NCBI GenBank assembly: GCA_965215755.1
Contig: OZ244119.1
Coordinates: 6,138,001-6,202,000, forward strand
DNA from: Tectiglobus sp965215755
GTDB lineage: Bacteria; Pseudomonadota; Alphaproteobacteria; Rhizobiales; Hyphomicrobiaceae
Reading direction: 5' to 3'
DNA length: 64,000 bases
Every line of letters starts with the position of its first letter. Position 1 is the first letter of the stretch. The notes under the pieces are model-generated. The model saw only the letters and a list, made by a program, of their open reading frames with translations, did no database searches and was not told where the DNA came from. Position numbers and translations under genes: made by a program. Shown here piece by piece: positions 8,616-17,416 of the stretch.

Positions 8616-10008
8616 GAGCTATGCCGCAATTTAGGTGACGACCTGATCAGGCGACGTTTCGTGTTGGCTCAGTTACTTCAATACCGTCAGTGAATTTGAC
8701 GCCCTCGATGATCTTGGGCAAGTGGTTTCTGCCTTTCAATCGGCGCCATGTTTTGCTGGCCGCCATTACCAGTTTGAAAACCATCACGAGAGCGGTGCCG
8801 TGACTGAGGCTGCCTTTGGTGCGCACGGTTCGGTGCCGCACGGTCGCAAACACACTTTCTATCGGGTTGGTCGTGCGCAGATGCTGCCAGTGCTCGGCTG
8901 GAAAATCGAAGAAGGCGAGCATAACGTCACGATCTTTTGTCAAGCAGGTGACCGCCGGTGCGTACTTTGCCTGATACTTCTCGGCAAACACACCGACGGC
9001 TGTCTCAGCGGTGGCCCGGTCCGGCGCGCTCCAGATTTCCATGAGATCGGCCTTGGCATTCTTCTGTATCGACTTCGGCAGCTTGTTGAGCACGTTGGCA
9101 ATCTTGTGCACCCAGCACCGCTGATGCCGTGTTCCTGGGAACACTTCGTCAAGCGCTTTCCAAAACCCCAATGCGCCGTCACCAGTCGCCAATTTTGGCG
9201 TGATTGACAACCCGCGCGCTTGCAAATCGACGAGTAACTCGCGCCAACTCTGCGCGCTCTCACGATAGCCGATCTGAAAACCGATCAACTCCTTTTTGCC
9301 TTCCGGCGTTGCGCCGATAATCACCAGAATGCATTGCGCGTCCTGTTCCATGCGAGCCTGAATGTGAATGCCGTCTGCCCAGATATAAACGTAGTGGCGC
9401 GCTGAGAGATCTCGGCCCTGCCAGCGAGCCAGATCAGCTTTCCAATCGGCTTTGAGCCGGGCGATGACCGGCGGCGACAAGTTCGGCGCCTGTCGACCGA
9501 GTAGCGCTGACAGGGCCTCCTGAAAGTCGCCGGTGGAGATGCCGCGCAAATACAGGATCGGCAACAGGGCATCCAACGAAGCACTGCGCCGAGCCCACTT
9601 CGGCAGGATCGCTGAGCTGAAGCGGATGCGTTCGCCTGCGGTCTCATCGCCACCTCGGTCACGGACTTTGGCGCGGCGGACGGCAACTGGCCCGATGCCG
9701 GTCTGCACTTGGCGTTCCGGGCCGTGACCATGACGCACGACGCGCTGGTGGCCATCGGCGGTGCGCAGGGTGGCGTTGGCTAAAAGAAACTCCTCGACCT
9801 CGGCCTCGACGGCCTTGGCCAGCAGTTCACGGGCACCCGCGCGCAGTACCTCGGTCAGTGGACCATCGATTGCATCTGGCTGGCGCAGCGGGATGACTGT
9901 AGTGTTCGACATAGGCGTATCGCTCCTCTGGAGTTTATGGCTGGTCTCGACAACCGCCACGATACGCCGCCTCTCTCAGATTCTGTCACCCAGTTTCGGT
10001 CATAGCTC
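8616..10008 (-). mobile_element. IS256-family insertion sequence, copy 2 (1393 bp, inverted)
   Basis: Same length and ends as copy 1 but in the opposite direction. The flanking bases (GCGTTAGG on the left, CGCTGCAACT on the right) do not match, so there is no target duplication. That indicates a deletion beside the element or recombination with another copy. Confidence 0.92.
8647..9912 (-). CDS. IS256-family (Mutator-type) transposase, copy 2
   Basis: Its 421-residue product is identical to that of copy 1. The start at 9912 has the same AGAGGAGC site. Both copies are intact, so either could mobilise the 5-kb segment between them. Confidence 0.93.
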   Translation of the reverse strand: MSNTTVIPLRQPDAIDGPLTEVLRAGARELLAKAVEAEVEEFLLANATLRTADGHQRVVRHGHGPERQVQTGIGPVAVRRAKVRDRGGDETAGERIRFSSAILPKWARRSASLDALLPILYLRGISTGDFQEALSALLGRQAPNLSPPVIARLKADWKADLARWQGRDLSARHYVYIWADGIHIQARMEQDAQCILVIIGATPEGKKELIGFQIGYRESAQSWRELLVDLQARGLSITPKLATGDGALGFWKALDEVFPGTRHQRCWVHKIANVLNKLPKSIQKNAKADLMEIWSAPDRATAETAVGVFAEKYQAKYAPAVTCLTKDRDVMLAFFDFPAEHWQHLRTTNPIESVFATVRHRTVRTKGSLSHGTALVMVFKLVMAASKTWRRLKGRNHLPKIIEGVKFTDGIEVTEPTRNVA

Positions 10009-10269
10009 CGCTGCAACTCTTGCAGCATCATTATGTCGGGTCGAAATTCTCTGGCGAACGGGATGAAACGGCTCAAATGTCGTGACCGTTCGATATTCAG
10101 GCTTAGTAGTTTGATCAAGAGCACCCTCGAACTTCGGTGGCGATTCTGTCGCTCGCGGCTGATGTTGGCGTGATGAAACGTCAACGCCTGCGTACTGCCT
10201 TTTGAACTCTAATGCCACTGTCTGCACCTGCAATGTGGCGTCTGTTCTGGTTGGCATTGAAAAGCGCAA
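10000..10269 (-). pseudogene. Possible hypothetical gene cut by IS256 copy 2
   Basis: An 89-codon frame begins at 10269, downstream of the integrase stop, and runs into the IS256 end, where it stops within the inverted repeat. The composition (V-Q-T-V-A-L-E-F-K-R-Q-Y) is protein-like in its first half. I recognise no family. It may be a truncated element gene or chance; the remaining bases of the 10009-10340 gap show nothing else. Confidence 0.25.
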
Positions 10270-10340
10270 GACGGAATTTTCAGCGTAAAGTTGGATTTTC
10301 GCCGATTTCCGCGACAGTCATGACCGGCTCATCAGAAGCT

Positions 10341-11567
10341 TCAAGCCGTCGATATTTCTTTGATGTAATCAGACCAGAGCTGAAGTGCTGACCGGCGCTC
10401 ATCGAGATAAAGCGCACGATTGTAAACGCCAGCCACGCCGGCTTTGGCGCCACCGGTGACGTGATTGACAACGGCTTCCACGATGTGTGGCGCCACGCTG
10501 AGCTTTTCATTCATGATGGTGACCATCGTCCTGCGCATGTCATGCAGGGTCCAATCTGGTAGTGCCGGCAGCCCGTCATTCGCCGTCGTTTCGGAAATTG
10601 TCAGATCGACTCGCGCTTTAGATTTGCTGAAACCCGATATCGGCGTTTTGCCTGTGCTTGAAAACACATAGGGTCCGATGTGATCCTGACCAGTAATGAT
10701 TGCCCGCATGCTTTCTGTTAGCGGGACTAAATGAGTCCGCCGGTTCTTGGTCCGCAGACTGGGGATCTCCCAAATTGCATCATCGGTATCCATGTCGCGA
10801 AGCTCATCCCACCGCATGCCAGCGACTTCATTGCGCCTCTGGCCGGTGAGCAGCAGAAGCTTGAAGAACGAACCGAAAATTCCGCCTTCTACATCAAATG
10901 CATTCCAGACAATCTTGATTTCATCATCAGATAGTACACGCTCGCGCGATTGCAGCTTTCTGTCCAAGCGCACTCGGTCGATCGGCGAAGAATCGATGAT
11001 CTCTCGCTCAACGCACCAGTTGAAGAACTTTCTAAGATAGGCCAACGACAAGGCGGATGCTGATCGTGCACCTCGCTGATCGATGGCATCCATGAGATCG
11101 ATGATGTCGCGCTTTCGAATAGAGCTGACAGAGCGGCGTCGCCATCTTTGGGTATCACCGCCAAACAAGATACGACGATACTCACGCACGGTCGTGCGCT
11201 TCAGGTTGGGCTCAACGTGCTTTGCCATGAACTCTTCAGCAAGCTTGCCGAACGTGTTTTCGTGGTCACGCTTATTCTTAAGCCGCTTCTCTTCTTCGGC
11301 ATGGCGCGGATCGATACCTTCGGCCGCGAGCGCAATGGCCTCGCGGGCCAGCTTGCGTGCTGCTGTAAGGTCGATAGCCGGGTGGCGACCAAGCGTGATG
11401 CGGGTCAGCTTCTTATTCACTCGCAGTGTCACAAACCATGCTTTCGTGCCGGCATGGGATATCCGCAGTCCGAACGAGGGCAGAAGTTCGTCGAAATACT
11501 CGATCTGTCCAGATGCTGGTGGTCGGAGTTTATCGACGCCAGGTGCTGTCAGTCTTTTGATGGGCAC
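10341..11567 (-). CDS. P4-type tyrosine recombinase (genomic-island integrase)
   Basis: 408 residues. The N-terminal DUF4102-like arm-binding domain (residues 1-90, with the F-G-L-R-I-S and I-T-L-G-R-H-P blocks) is followed by a SAM-like core-binding domain and a catalytic domain. The catalytic residues are R244 (T-G-Q-R-R-N-E), H342/R345 (L-H-D-M-R-R-T), H369 and nucleophile Y382. All are present and the length is normal. Such integrases insert islands into the 3' ends of tRNA genes, and a tRNA-Arg(ACG) 3' fragment lies 159 bp upstream of its start. It therefore probably drove integration at that site. Transcription runs away from the attachment site. Confidence 0.93.
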   Translation of the reverse strand: MPIKRLTAPGVDKLRPPASGQIEYFDELLPSFGLRISHAGTKAWFVTLRVNKKLTRITLGRHPAIDLTAARKLAREAIALAAEGIDPRHAEEEKRLKNKRDHENTFGKLAEEFMAKHVEPNLKRTTVREYRRILFGGDTQRWRRRSVSSIRKRDIIDLMDAIDQRGARSASALSLAYLRKFFNWCVEREIIDSSPIDRVRLDRKLQSRERVLSDDEIKIVWNAFDVEGGIFGSFFKLLLLTGQRRNEVAGMRWDELRDMDTDDAIWEIPSLRTKNRRTHLVPLTESMRAIITGQDHIGPYVFSSTGKTPISGFSKSKARVDLTISETTANDGLPALPDWTLHDMRRTMVTIMNEKLSVAPHIVEAVVNHVTGGAKAGVAGVYNRALYLDERRSALQLWSDYIKEISTA

Positions 11568-11599
11568 AGTTTTAGGTAACGCCTAGGTAACAAGAATGA

Positions 11600-11725
11600 T
11601 GTGTTATAGCTTGTTATGGTATGTTAGCGTCTACAAGGCAATAATGGCCATATTTTGGGGATTTTTGGCGATAGTCCACAAGTTCATGTGATGGTACGTT
11701 ATGTCTTGATATGGTGGATCTGCTT
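11600..11725. promoter_or_regulatory. AT-rich repeat region between integrase and att site (possible integrase arm sites)
   Basis: Several near-repeats of the type TTGTTATGGTATGTTA, GTACGTTATG and TTGATATGGTGG lie between the integrase start and the tRNA fragment. Integrases of this type bind arm sites beside att; the assignment is by position and repeat character only. Confidence 0.3.
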
Positions 11726-11771
11726 ACTACGAATCTGGGGGTCGGGAGTTCGAATCTTCCCCGGTGCGCCA
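11726..11771 (+). other. 3' part of a tRNA-Arg(ACG) gene: island attachment site
   Basis: The segment starts in the anticodon loop (CTACGAA, anticodon ACG). It continues with the variable loop and a T-arm whose stem GGGAG/CTTCC encloses TTCGAAT, and ends in GGTGCGCCA with an encoded CCA. The 5' half of the tRNA is absent: the bases upstream do not pair with the anticodon or acceptor stems. Integration into a tRNA 3' end leaves exactly such a fragment at one boundary, with the intact tRNA at the other. By that logic the island lies to the left and the complete tRNA is outside the window. Confidence 0.7.
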
Positions 11772-12141
11772 ATAAAATCAATGAGTTAGTATCCGAGTCT
11801 TCTGTGCCTAAACCGCCCGGGGTAGCAGCGGGGTAGCAATTTGGTGGAGCTGGTGTGACACTGGCTGCTACCCGATGAGATAAATCAATATTAGCGGCTG
11901 CAGCCCTCCGACACTTCTCTAAACAACTATCCGGCTATCTACAAATGTCGTACCAGGGCTTTTGAGCCGTCCCATTGGGCACGTTGCGCTGCTGGAATGG
12001 GCCTGATTTTAAGTGCAGACAAGGGTGGGGACTTGCAAGAATGCACTGCAGAAAATAGTTATGAAAGTCCAATTGCACGAGCCACGGTGTGTCTTGACGA
12101 AATTAAATGCCCCTTGCGACCAGCCTCCTTTATTGACGGAT
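11772..12141. other. 370-bp stretch between att fragment and the large NTPase-like gene
   Basis: No ORF with a start signal is visible. It contains a short GGGGTAGCA direct repeat (near 11820). Nothing else is recognised. Confidence 0.35.
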
Positions 12142-15100
12142 CTATTGTCGGCTGAATTCCTCGATCTCTCTTCGGAGGGCATCTAGTCGAATGGCTTGAT
12201 GTTCGGAAATTCCGCGCCAAAGATTGTAGTCGTGAACACTGCTGGACGCTTCCTCCAACATCCTTACGTCTAGATCACTAAGGTTGTAGTAGAATTTTGC
12301 TTGCATCAATTCTGAGCAATCTTTATCCGCGCCTGATGCCTTGGCTGTTGACGCTTTTGTTTTTGCCCGCTGCAAGGCAATTCTTGAAAGTCCACGATGA
12401 ATCTTACTACGTTCAAGCGATAGTCTCATGCGCCAACGTGATTTGTGGCCTAAAGCTTTCAAAGCGGGCTCTGCTTCTGTTAGATATGAACGGGCGGTCG
12501 TTAGAGCTCGCCATCTCGACGTTAAGCGCAGCTCGAGTTCATTGGTTTGCGCATCCGGTGCCAATGAGGCTAGGGGATCTCGAATGAGCAGGCGCAACAT
12601 CGAAGCTTCTAGTAGTAACATTGCAGCGCGTTCGCGATCGTATCTGAAAAGATGCGAAGAAAGTACGGATGCACCATAGCGTGCTTGGCGAACAAAGAGT
12701 CCGTCTGACCCAGCTGCACCCCAATACAGTTCCGTTCTTCGTCTATGATTTTCGAGTTTGAGAGCGACACGGATCATTTGCCTTGTCGCATGTCCAGATC
12801 CAAAAAAGCGATCTGAGGCAGGATCAAGTCTAAAGGATTGGAGACGGAATTGTTCGGCGATGCGAAAGAGCGCTAAACTTCGAGAGAACTCGAGGATCCA
12901 GGAATTGCGATCATCGGGTTCTCTGCCCGCGAACAGCGAGTTTATCGAGGCTTCTGTTTCAATCTGCGGCGGGGCATCTGCATCGAATGCACGGACTACA
13001 TTTAAATCTTTGTGATCGGCTCGAACCGCGATGAACTCTGCCAATCTAAAAATTATGTCTGCGAGAGCTGATATGCCATGGGCAGATGAACTCAATTGGC
13101 GTTCGGACTTGCCCATAATCCCTATTATGGTAGCAACTTGTTCATCTATTGCGATCTTCGGTTGGTCAATGCCCGTTGCAAAGAAATCCAATTGTTCGAC
13201 GATTACAGCTCTTAGTAACTCTTCTAAACAGACCACTGCCTCACGACCTAGGACCTCGTAGAGGAATTTGGCAGTCGCTTCTTGTATATTATCGCCATGA
13301 ACATTGTCAGCGCGTTTCAGGAAGTCTGCGAATGCTCTATCGGTGCCATCGATCCGGGCTAGGCAAATGTCCAGATCACGTTTTAGGATTGATAGGTTGC
13401 TATCTAGGCCAAGTATACCAACTGTGTTGCTCATCCGAGTGAGAGCCGTTTCCGCATTAGGAATGCGACCGAGGGCCAAGTTGGTAGTTAGGACAGATGT
13501 ATAGTGGGCAAGGAGCATGCGCTTCCTTCCCTTAACCTGAGCAGCGTGAGGGCTGTCAGTCTGCTTGTCTCCAAATTCGGCTTCGAACAGAGAGGCCCCG
13601 CTTAACTCAACCGATACAAGTGCAGGCGGGAGTAGAATCCAAGGCGCATCGAATGCTCTGAGAAGCTCTTGCTTAAATGATTGCATTCCATAGAGTCGGG
13701 ACACGTTGTAGGCGGGTGGTCGTTCCATCTGGCGCCGATAAGCGAAGTGATAGATATAGCGATAGAAACTTTGTGAAGTAGCATATTGATATGGGTGTTC
13801 GCTTGTGAACCGATCATAGATGTCCGAGATTGCGAACTGCCCTTGTCGGTTATCTTCCTCTAGAAAGTCTAGGGGAATGCTTTGTAGTCCAAATAGTATC
13901 ATGCTGATTTGGCGGCGCCATGGGCGCATCAACTGGCCTTCAGGGATGCCTTCGTGGCGCAAGGCTATTCCTTGTTGATCCATAGCTTCAAATGCGAGAA
14001 ACCGGCAGGCAAGCTGGAAGGCTTTAAGCCCGAACTGCCCAGCCAAGGCATCCCTAACGGCCATGCGAAATTCTGGGTAAACAAAGCTTATAGAAACTGT
14101 GTCGTCGTTCCGATCATTTTGGTTTAGCCAATCTAGTTCGGTTTTGGTGTATTCGAAACCGCGTGATTTACCATCAAAACCGGGGAAATAGTCACCCTTG
14201 CCTTCGACGACTAGACTTGGAAAGTCACTCAAGACATTAGTAATTGCCTCATCGATAACCCGAGGCGATTCTAGCTGGCCTGGAATCTTTTCGCCATAGC
14301 GTGCTATGTCGTCGGAACTAACCAGGCCGAACTCCTGTGGAAGATTCAGGAAAGATAACGACAACCGTCGTAGTGTAGACCTTCGGATCCCATCTGGCAC
14401 TAGTGAAATGATAAAGAGGAGCTTCAACTCTAGAAGGGATCTCTTTGACCACGCTTCGACAAATTCGCGAAGCATAATCGCATATACTGGTTCTTCGTTT
14501 GCGCTGTCGGACAATCGGTGTGTGATCACATCGCGAAGCTGTGTTATCGAATCTGCATCCTCTTCTAGTTTTCGCTCCAGTCCTGCAAAGAAGCTGTCGA
14601 GTGCGAAATAAGCGAGATCATCAAAAAGCACTTGGAATTCTCTGTGCTTCTGGCGAAAGCTAAGAATTTCCGTTTCGTGTTCGAGCCGGTGGTTTTTTAC
14701 AATCGTATCTCCGGCATCATTATCCGGAGGGCTGAACTCCCAGCCCTTTGGTCCAGCAGCCGAGAGCGGTAAGGACCAACTTCGTCCAAGAGGTCGGCTG
14801 CCTAACGGACGGTTAGTCAAAAGCAGGATTCGATTGTTTGAGTATTCCTGCAATTGTGCAGGCGTCATCTCTGCTAAAGGAAGGTCAATGATGCGCGATA
14901 GGATTCCTAGCATTGTGTTACCGCTTGAGAACCGTTCCAGGGTGTCAAGTGGAGTAGCCGCTGAGCTTTCGATCCCGTCGATGATCAAAATTCTCGATCT
15001 CTGCGTCATTCCTATTCGGATTTCATGCATGACGTCCTTTAAGTTGTCTTGCTGAGTCCAAGGAAGGCGATACTCGATCGTGTCGTAAGAGCGAGTATAA

Positions 15101-16404
15101 AAATGACGCAATAGAGCCAGGATATCGAGTTGACCAGCCCGTTCCGGTGTTAAGAGCGTTGCCCCTAGTTTCGGAGCAATAATCGTCGCTTCGCCCATTG
15201 GTAGGAATAGGCATCGACGAGGATCTTGTTGAGAAGTGCAGTCGAAATTGTTTGCAATGGCCTGACCAAGGGCAGATAGACCACGCCACATTCCTTCGGC
15301 ATGAACTGAACGAAGAATATCTGATGGATCTTGCGTTGCTCTTGGTCGCAGTTGAAGCCATGACATTACATCGTCAAACAAAGCTTGCCGATTGGGATTG
15401 GCATTGACATCCCAAGCAGCTGGAACCTCAAATAGTTGACGGCCCTGCTCTGTTAGGGAGACGACATTAGCGTACTCACTGATCGCTTTGGGCCCGGTAT
15501 AAGGTCCCCACAACTTTGCAAATGTCAGTTGTGCTGCTGATCCTTTTGCTCTCTGTTCATGGAGAATGCGCAAGTATTCCAGTAGAATTGTTCTTACTTG
15601 GAACCGCACCATAGAGTAGTCATCAGCACTCGCTGTCCATCTTAGGTCGGGCAACTTGGCAATGCATTCAAGGCAATGCTTACCTCTTGAGGGGCTCAGA
15701 TGAGAAACAAGATCACTCAGCGGGGCACCCGTAACTTTTGCAACATGTCCCCAGAATCGATCTGACCACCCCGATCTACGGCCCTCATCAAGCTCAACCT
15801 CCGAGGTGATTCCGGCCGCAGCTGCTCGAATAGTGGTTATTCGCAGTGCGTCTCCGAGGTTAAGCTCCGAGCCATCCGCTCCGTCGATCTCTTCAGCTAA
15901 TAGGGCGATGTCGGTCTTAGTGCTCTCGCCAGCCCCAATGTTGTCCCGCCAGTGTTGATCAGCATCGTAGTGGTCTGGATGAGCTGACGAAATTGCTACA
16001 GCTGACTTTGCGAGTGTTGCAAGAGGCACATTCTCAAAGTGCTTACAGAGCCGCTGCCAAATTATCTCGCCTCGTGCAAGGTCCGGAGGCTGGTTCATAA
16101 AATTCTCGCGTATGTCAATATATCTTTTGTTCCAAAACAGGGAATTTTCAACTCCTGCACAGCGTAACCTGGCTATTAGCAGCTGAAAACCGTTTTTATG
16201 CTGAGAGCGGCGCGGAGGGTGAAAGAAAGTTCCTAGTTTCCCAACTAGATCCTCACGAGTTTCCATCGCATGTGGAGCCAGTAGGTGCGCACTAATCGCA
16301 TCGTACAGACCTACGGCAGCTTGCACGCAACTGTCGCCAAAGGTCTGAGAGGCGTCAGTTGCTGGAAAGGTTGGTGAGTAGATGCAGGATATTACCGAGT
16401 TCAA
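12142..16404 (-). CDS. 1420-residue uncharacterised protein, probable STAND-type NTPase
   Basis: I do not recognise a named family. Near residue 470 is R-I-L-I-I-D-G-I-E, a Walker-B-like strand with acidic end. Near 525, N-R-I-L-L-L-T-N-R-P-L resembles the sensor strand of STAND/AP-ATPases, and near 690 a helix-rich L-L-E-L-K-L-L-F-I-I-S-L segment resembles their winged-helix part. A canonical GxxxxGK[ST] P-loop is not evident, so nucleotide binding is uncertain. The C-terminal 500 residues look like a long alpha-helical repeat array. No membrane helix or signal peptide is seen. The open frame begins with TTG at 16404, 23 bases inside the divergent selD gene. A GTG further in or the ATG at 16266 are alternatives; none has a clear ribosome-binding site. 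Base composition is AT-richer than the flanks, as in the selD operon beside it. Large STAND proteins are often regulators or antiphage sensors. Confidence 0.65.
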   Translation of the reverse strand: MNSVISCIYSPTFPATDASQTFGDSCVQAAVGLYDAISAHLLAPHAMETREDLVGKLGTFFHPPRRSQHKNGFQLLIARLRCAGVENSLFWNKRYIDIRENFMNQPPDLARGEIIWQRLCKHFENVPLATLAKSAVAISSAHPDHYDADQHWRDNIGAGESTKTDIALLAEEIDGADGSELNLGDALRITTIRAAAAGITSEVELDEGRRSGWSDRFWGHVAKVTGAPLSDLVSHLSPSRGKHCLECIAKLPDLRWTASADDYSMVRFQVRTILLEYLRILHEQRAKGSAAQLTFAKLWGPYTGPKAISEYANVVSLTEQGRQLFEVPAAWDVNANPNRQALFDDVMSWLQLRPRATQDPSDILRSVHAEGMWRGLSALGQAIANNFDCTSQQDPRRCLFLPMGEATIIAPKLGATLLTPERAGQLDILALLRHFYTRSYDTIEYRLPWTQQDNLKDVMHEIRIGMTQRSRILIIDGIESSAATPLDTLERFSSGNTMLGILSRIIDLPLAEMTPAQLQEYSNNRILLLTNRPLGSRPLGRSWSLPLSAAGPKGWEFSPPDNDAGDTIVKNHRLEHETEILSFRQKHREFQVLFDDLAYFALDSFFAGLERKLEEDADSITQLRDVITHRLSDSANEEPVYAIMLREFVEAWSKRSLLELKLLFIISLVPDGIRRSTLRRLSLSFLNLPQEFGLVSSDDIARYGEKIPGQLESPRVIDEAITNVLSDFPSLVVEGKGDYFPGFDGKSRGFEYTKTELDWLNQNDRNDDTVSISFVYPEFRMAVRDALAGQFGLKAFQLACRFLAFEAMDQQGIALRHEGIPEGQLMRPWRRQISMILFGLQSIPLDFLEEDNRQGQFAISDIYDRFTSEHPYQYATSQSFYRYIYHFAYRRQMERPPAYNVSRLYGMQSFKQELLRAFDAPWILLPPALVSVELSGASLFEAEFGDKQTDSPHAAQVKGRKRMLLAHYTSVLTTNLALGRIPNAETALTRMSNTVGILGLDSNLSILKRDLDICLARIDGTDRAFADFLKRADNVHGDNIQEATAKFLYEVLGREAVVCLEELLRAVIVEQLDFFATGIDQPKIAIDEQVATIIGIMGKSERQLSSSAHGISALADIIFRLAEFIAVRADHKDLNVVRAFDADAPPQIETEASINSLFAGREPDDRNSWILEFSRSLALFRIAEQFRLQSFRLDPASDRFFGSGHATRQMIRVALKLENHRRRTELYWGAAGSDGLFVRQARYGASVLSSHLFRYDRERAAMLLLEASMLRLLIRDPLASLAPDAQTNELELRLTSRWRALTTARSYLTEAEPALKALGHKSRWRMRLSLERSKIHRGLSRIALQRAKTKASTAKASGADKDCSELMQAKFYYNLSDLDVRMLEEASSSVHDYNLWRGISEHQAIRLDALRREIEEFSRQ

Positions 16405-17413
16405 CGCCGCTGGCGGATGCTCATGTAAGTTGCCAGCGGAGCAGCTTGAATCAATCTTAGATTTTGGCGCTGCCCTGCAGCATAAATCGCCAGAGGCAGC
16501 AGATGATGCTGCTTTCTCTACGCTACCGTCAGGCGATATTCTCGCGTCGTCAATCGACTTTCAAAATCCTATTGTGGCGAACGCTAGGCATGCCGGGCAT
16601 ATCGGTGCGCTGAACGCATTGAGCGATATATTCGCCTGTGGTGTTCAACCATCTGCTGCAGAAGTTGTGCTAGCAGTTCCGCAAATCGACAGGGATGCGC
16701 AAGTTCAGATGGGTCGTGATCTGATGGATGGCATCAAGGAAGCCTGTCAGATTTCTGGTTGTGAGATTGTAGGCGGGCATACTGTCGTGCTGCAAAGTCC
16801 GATAGTCGGACTAGCAGTGCGTGGCGTCGCGCCTCCGCATCAAATTAAACGCAAATCTGGTGCACTGCCGGGTGATCTTCTGGTGATGACCAAGCCGCTC
16901 GGCAGCGGAATTGCCGTTGCCGCACGCCAGTCTGGTTTTTTGGGAGATAGTGCTTGGCACAGCGCGCTTGAAGTAATGATGACGCCTAATGTTGTAGGGC
17001 GGGTGTTCGGCGAGCATGAGAGCGTGACCAGTCTAACGGATATCACGGGATTTGGCCTACTGGGCCATGCTGTTGAGGTCGGCAAAGCCAGTGGTGTGTG
17101 TCTGGATATTGAAACGCAATCAGTACCATTGCTGCCTGGGATCAAGCGCAGTGCAGTCTCGGGATACGCCCCGCTTCTAGCGCAATCCAACTGGGACTTC
17201 GCTGCCTCAACAACTGCCGGAGCGGCATCGTTGTCGGAGGCGGAGCGTATAATTTTCTCTGACCCACAGACCAACGGAGGTCTGCTTGCTTCCGTTCGAC
17301 CGGATGAGATCGACACCGTAATTGCCGCCTGTCTTGAGGCCGGTCATTCGGCCACCCTCGTAGGCCGTGTCACCCAGTATGACGGCAACTTCTGTGGACT
17401 TAGAAAGGCGTAG
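16382..17413 (+). CDS. selD: Selenide, water dikinase (selenophosphate synthetase)
   Basis: 343 residues, normal length. It makes selenophosphate from selenide and ATP in the cytoplasm. The mobile N-terminal active-site loop A-G-G-C-S-C-K supplies C13 and K16 (matching the catalytic Cys/Lys pair of E. coli SelD). D41-D42 and D59 (D-F-Q-N-P-I-V) are the metal/ATP aspartates, and N-A-L-S-D, G-G-H-T and T-G-F-G-L-L-G-H are conserved. The Cys is a normal codon, not TGA. Ribosome-binding bases (GGTGAG) precede the ATG. The gene starts inside the divergent large ORF and is followed after 3 bases by the NifS-like gene. No selA, selB, selenouridine synthase or known selenoneine gene is in the window, so the consumer of selenophosphate is probably the operon itself. 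Confidence 0.93.
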   Translation: MQDITEFNAAGGCSCKLPAEQLESILDFGAALQHKSPEAADDAAFSTLPSGDILASSIDFQNPIVANARHAGHIGALNALSDIFACGVQPSAAEVVLAVPQIDRDAQVQMGRDLMDGIKEACQISGCEIVGGHTVVLQSPIVGLAVRGVAPPHQIKRKSGALPGDLLVMTKPLGSGIAVAARQSGFLGDSAWHSALEVMMTPNVVGRVFGEHESVTSLTDITGFGLLGHAVEVGKASGVCLDIETQSVPLLPGIKRSAVSGYAPLLAQSNWDFAASTTAGAASLSEAERIIFSDPQTNGGLLASVRPDEIDTVIAACLEAGHSATLVGRVTQYDGNFCGLRKA

Positions 17414-17416
17414 AGT

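Noticed and set aside
2214..10008. The two IS256 copies as a true composite transposon
   Set aside because: Copy 1 has its own target duplication and the outer flanks (GTCTTTGCCA and CGCTGCAACT) do not match, so the pair did not move together.
11726..11771. A complete tRNA gene
   Set aside because: The upstream bases cannot form the acceptor, D or 5' anticodon stem strands; only the 3' part is present.
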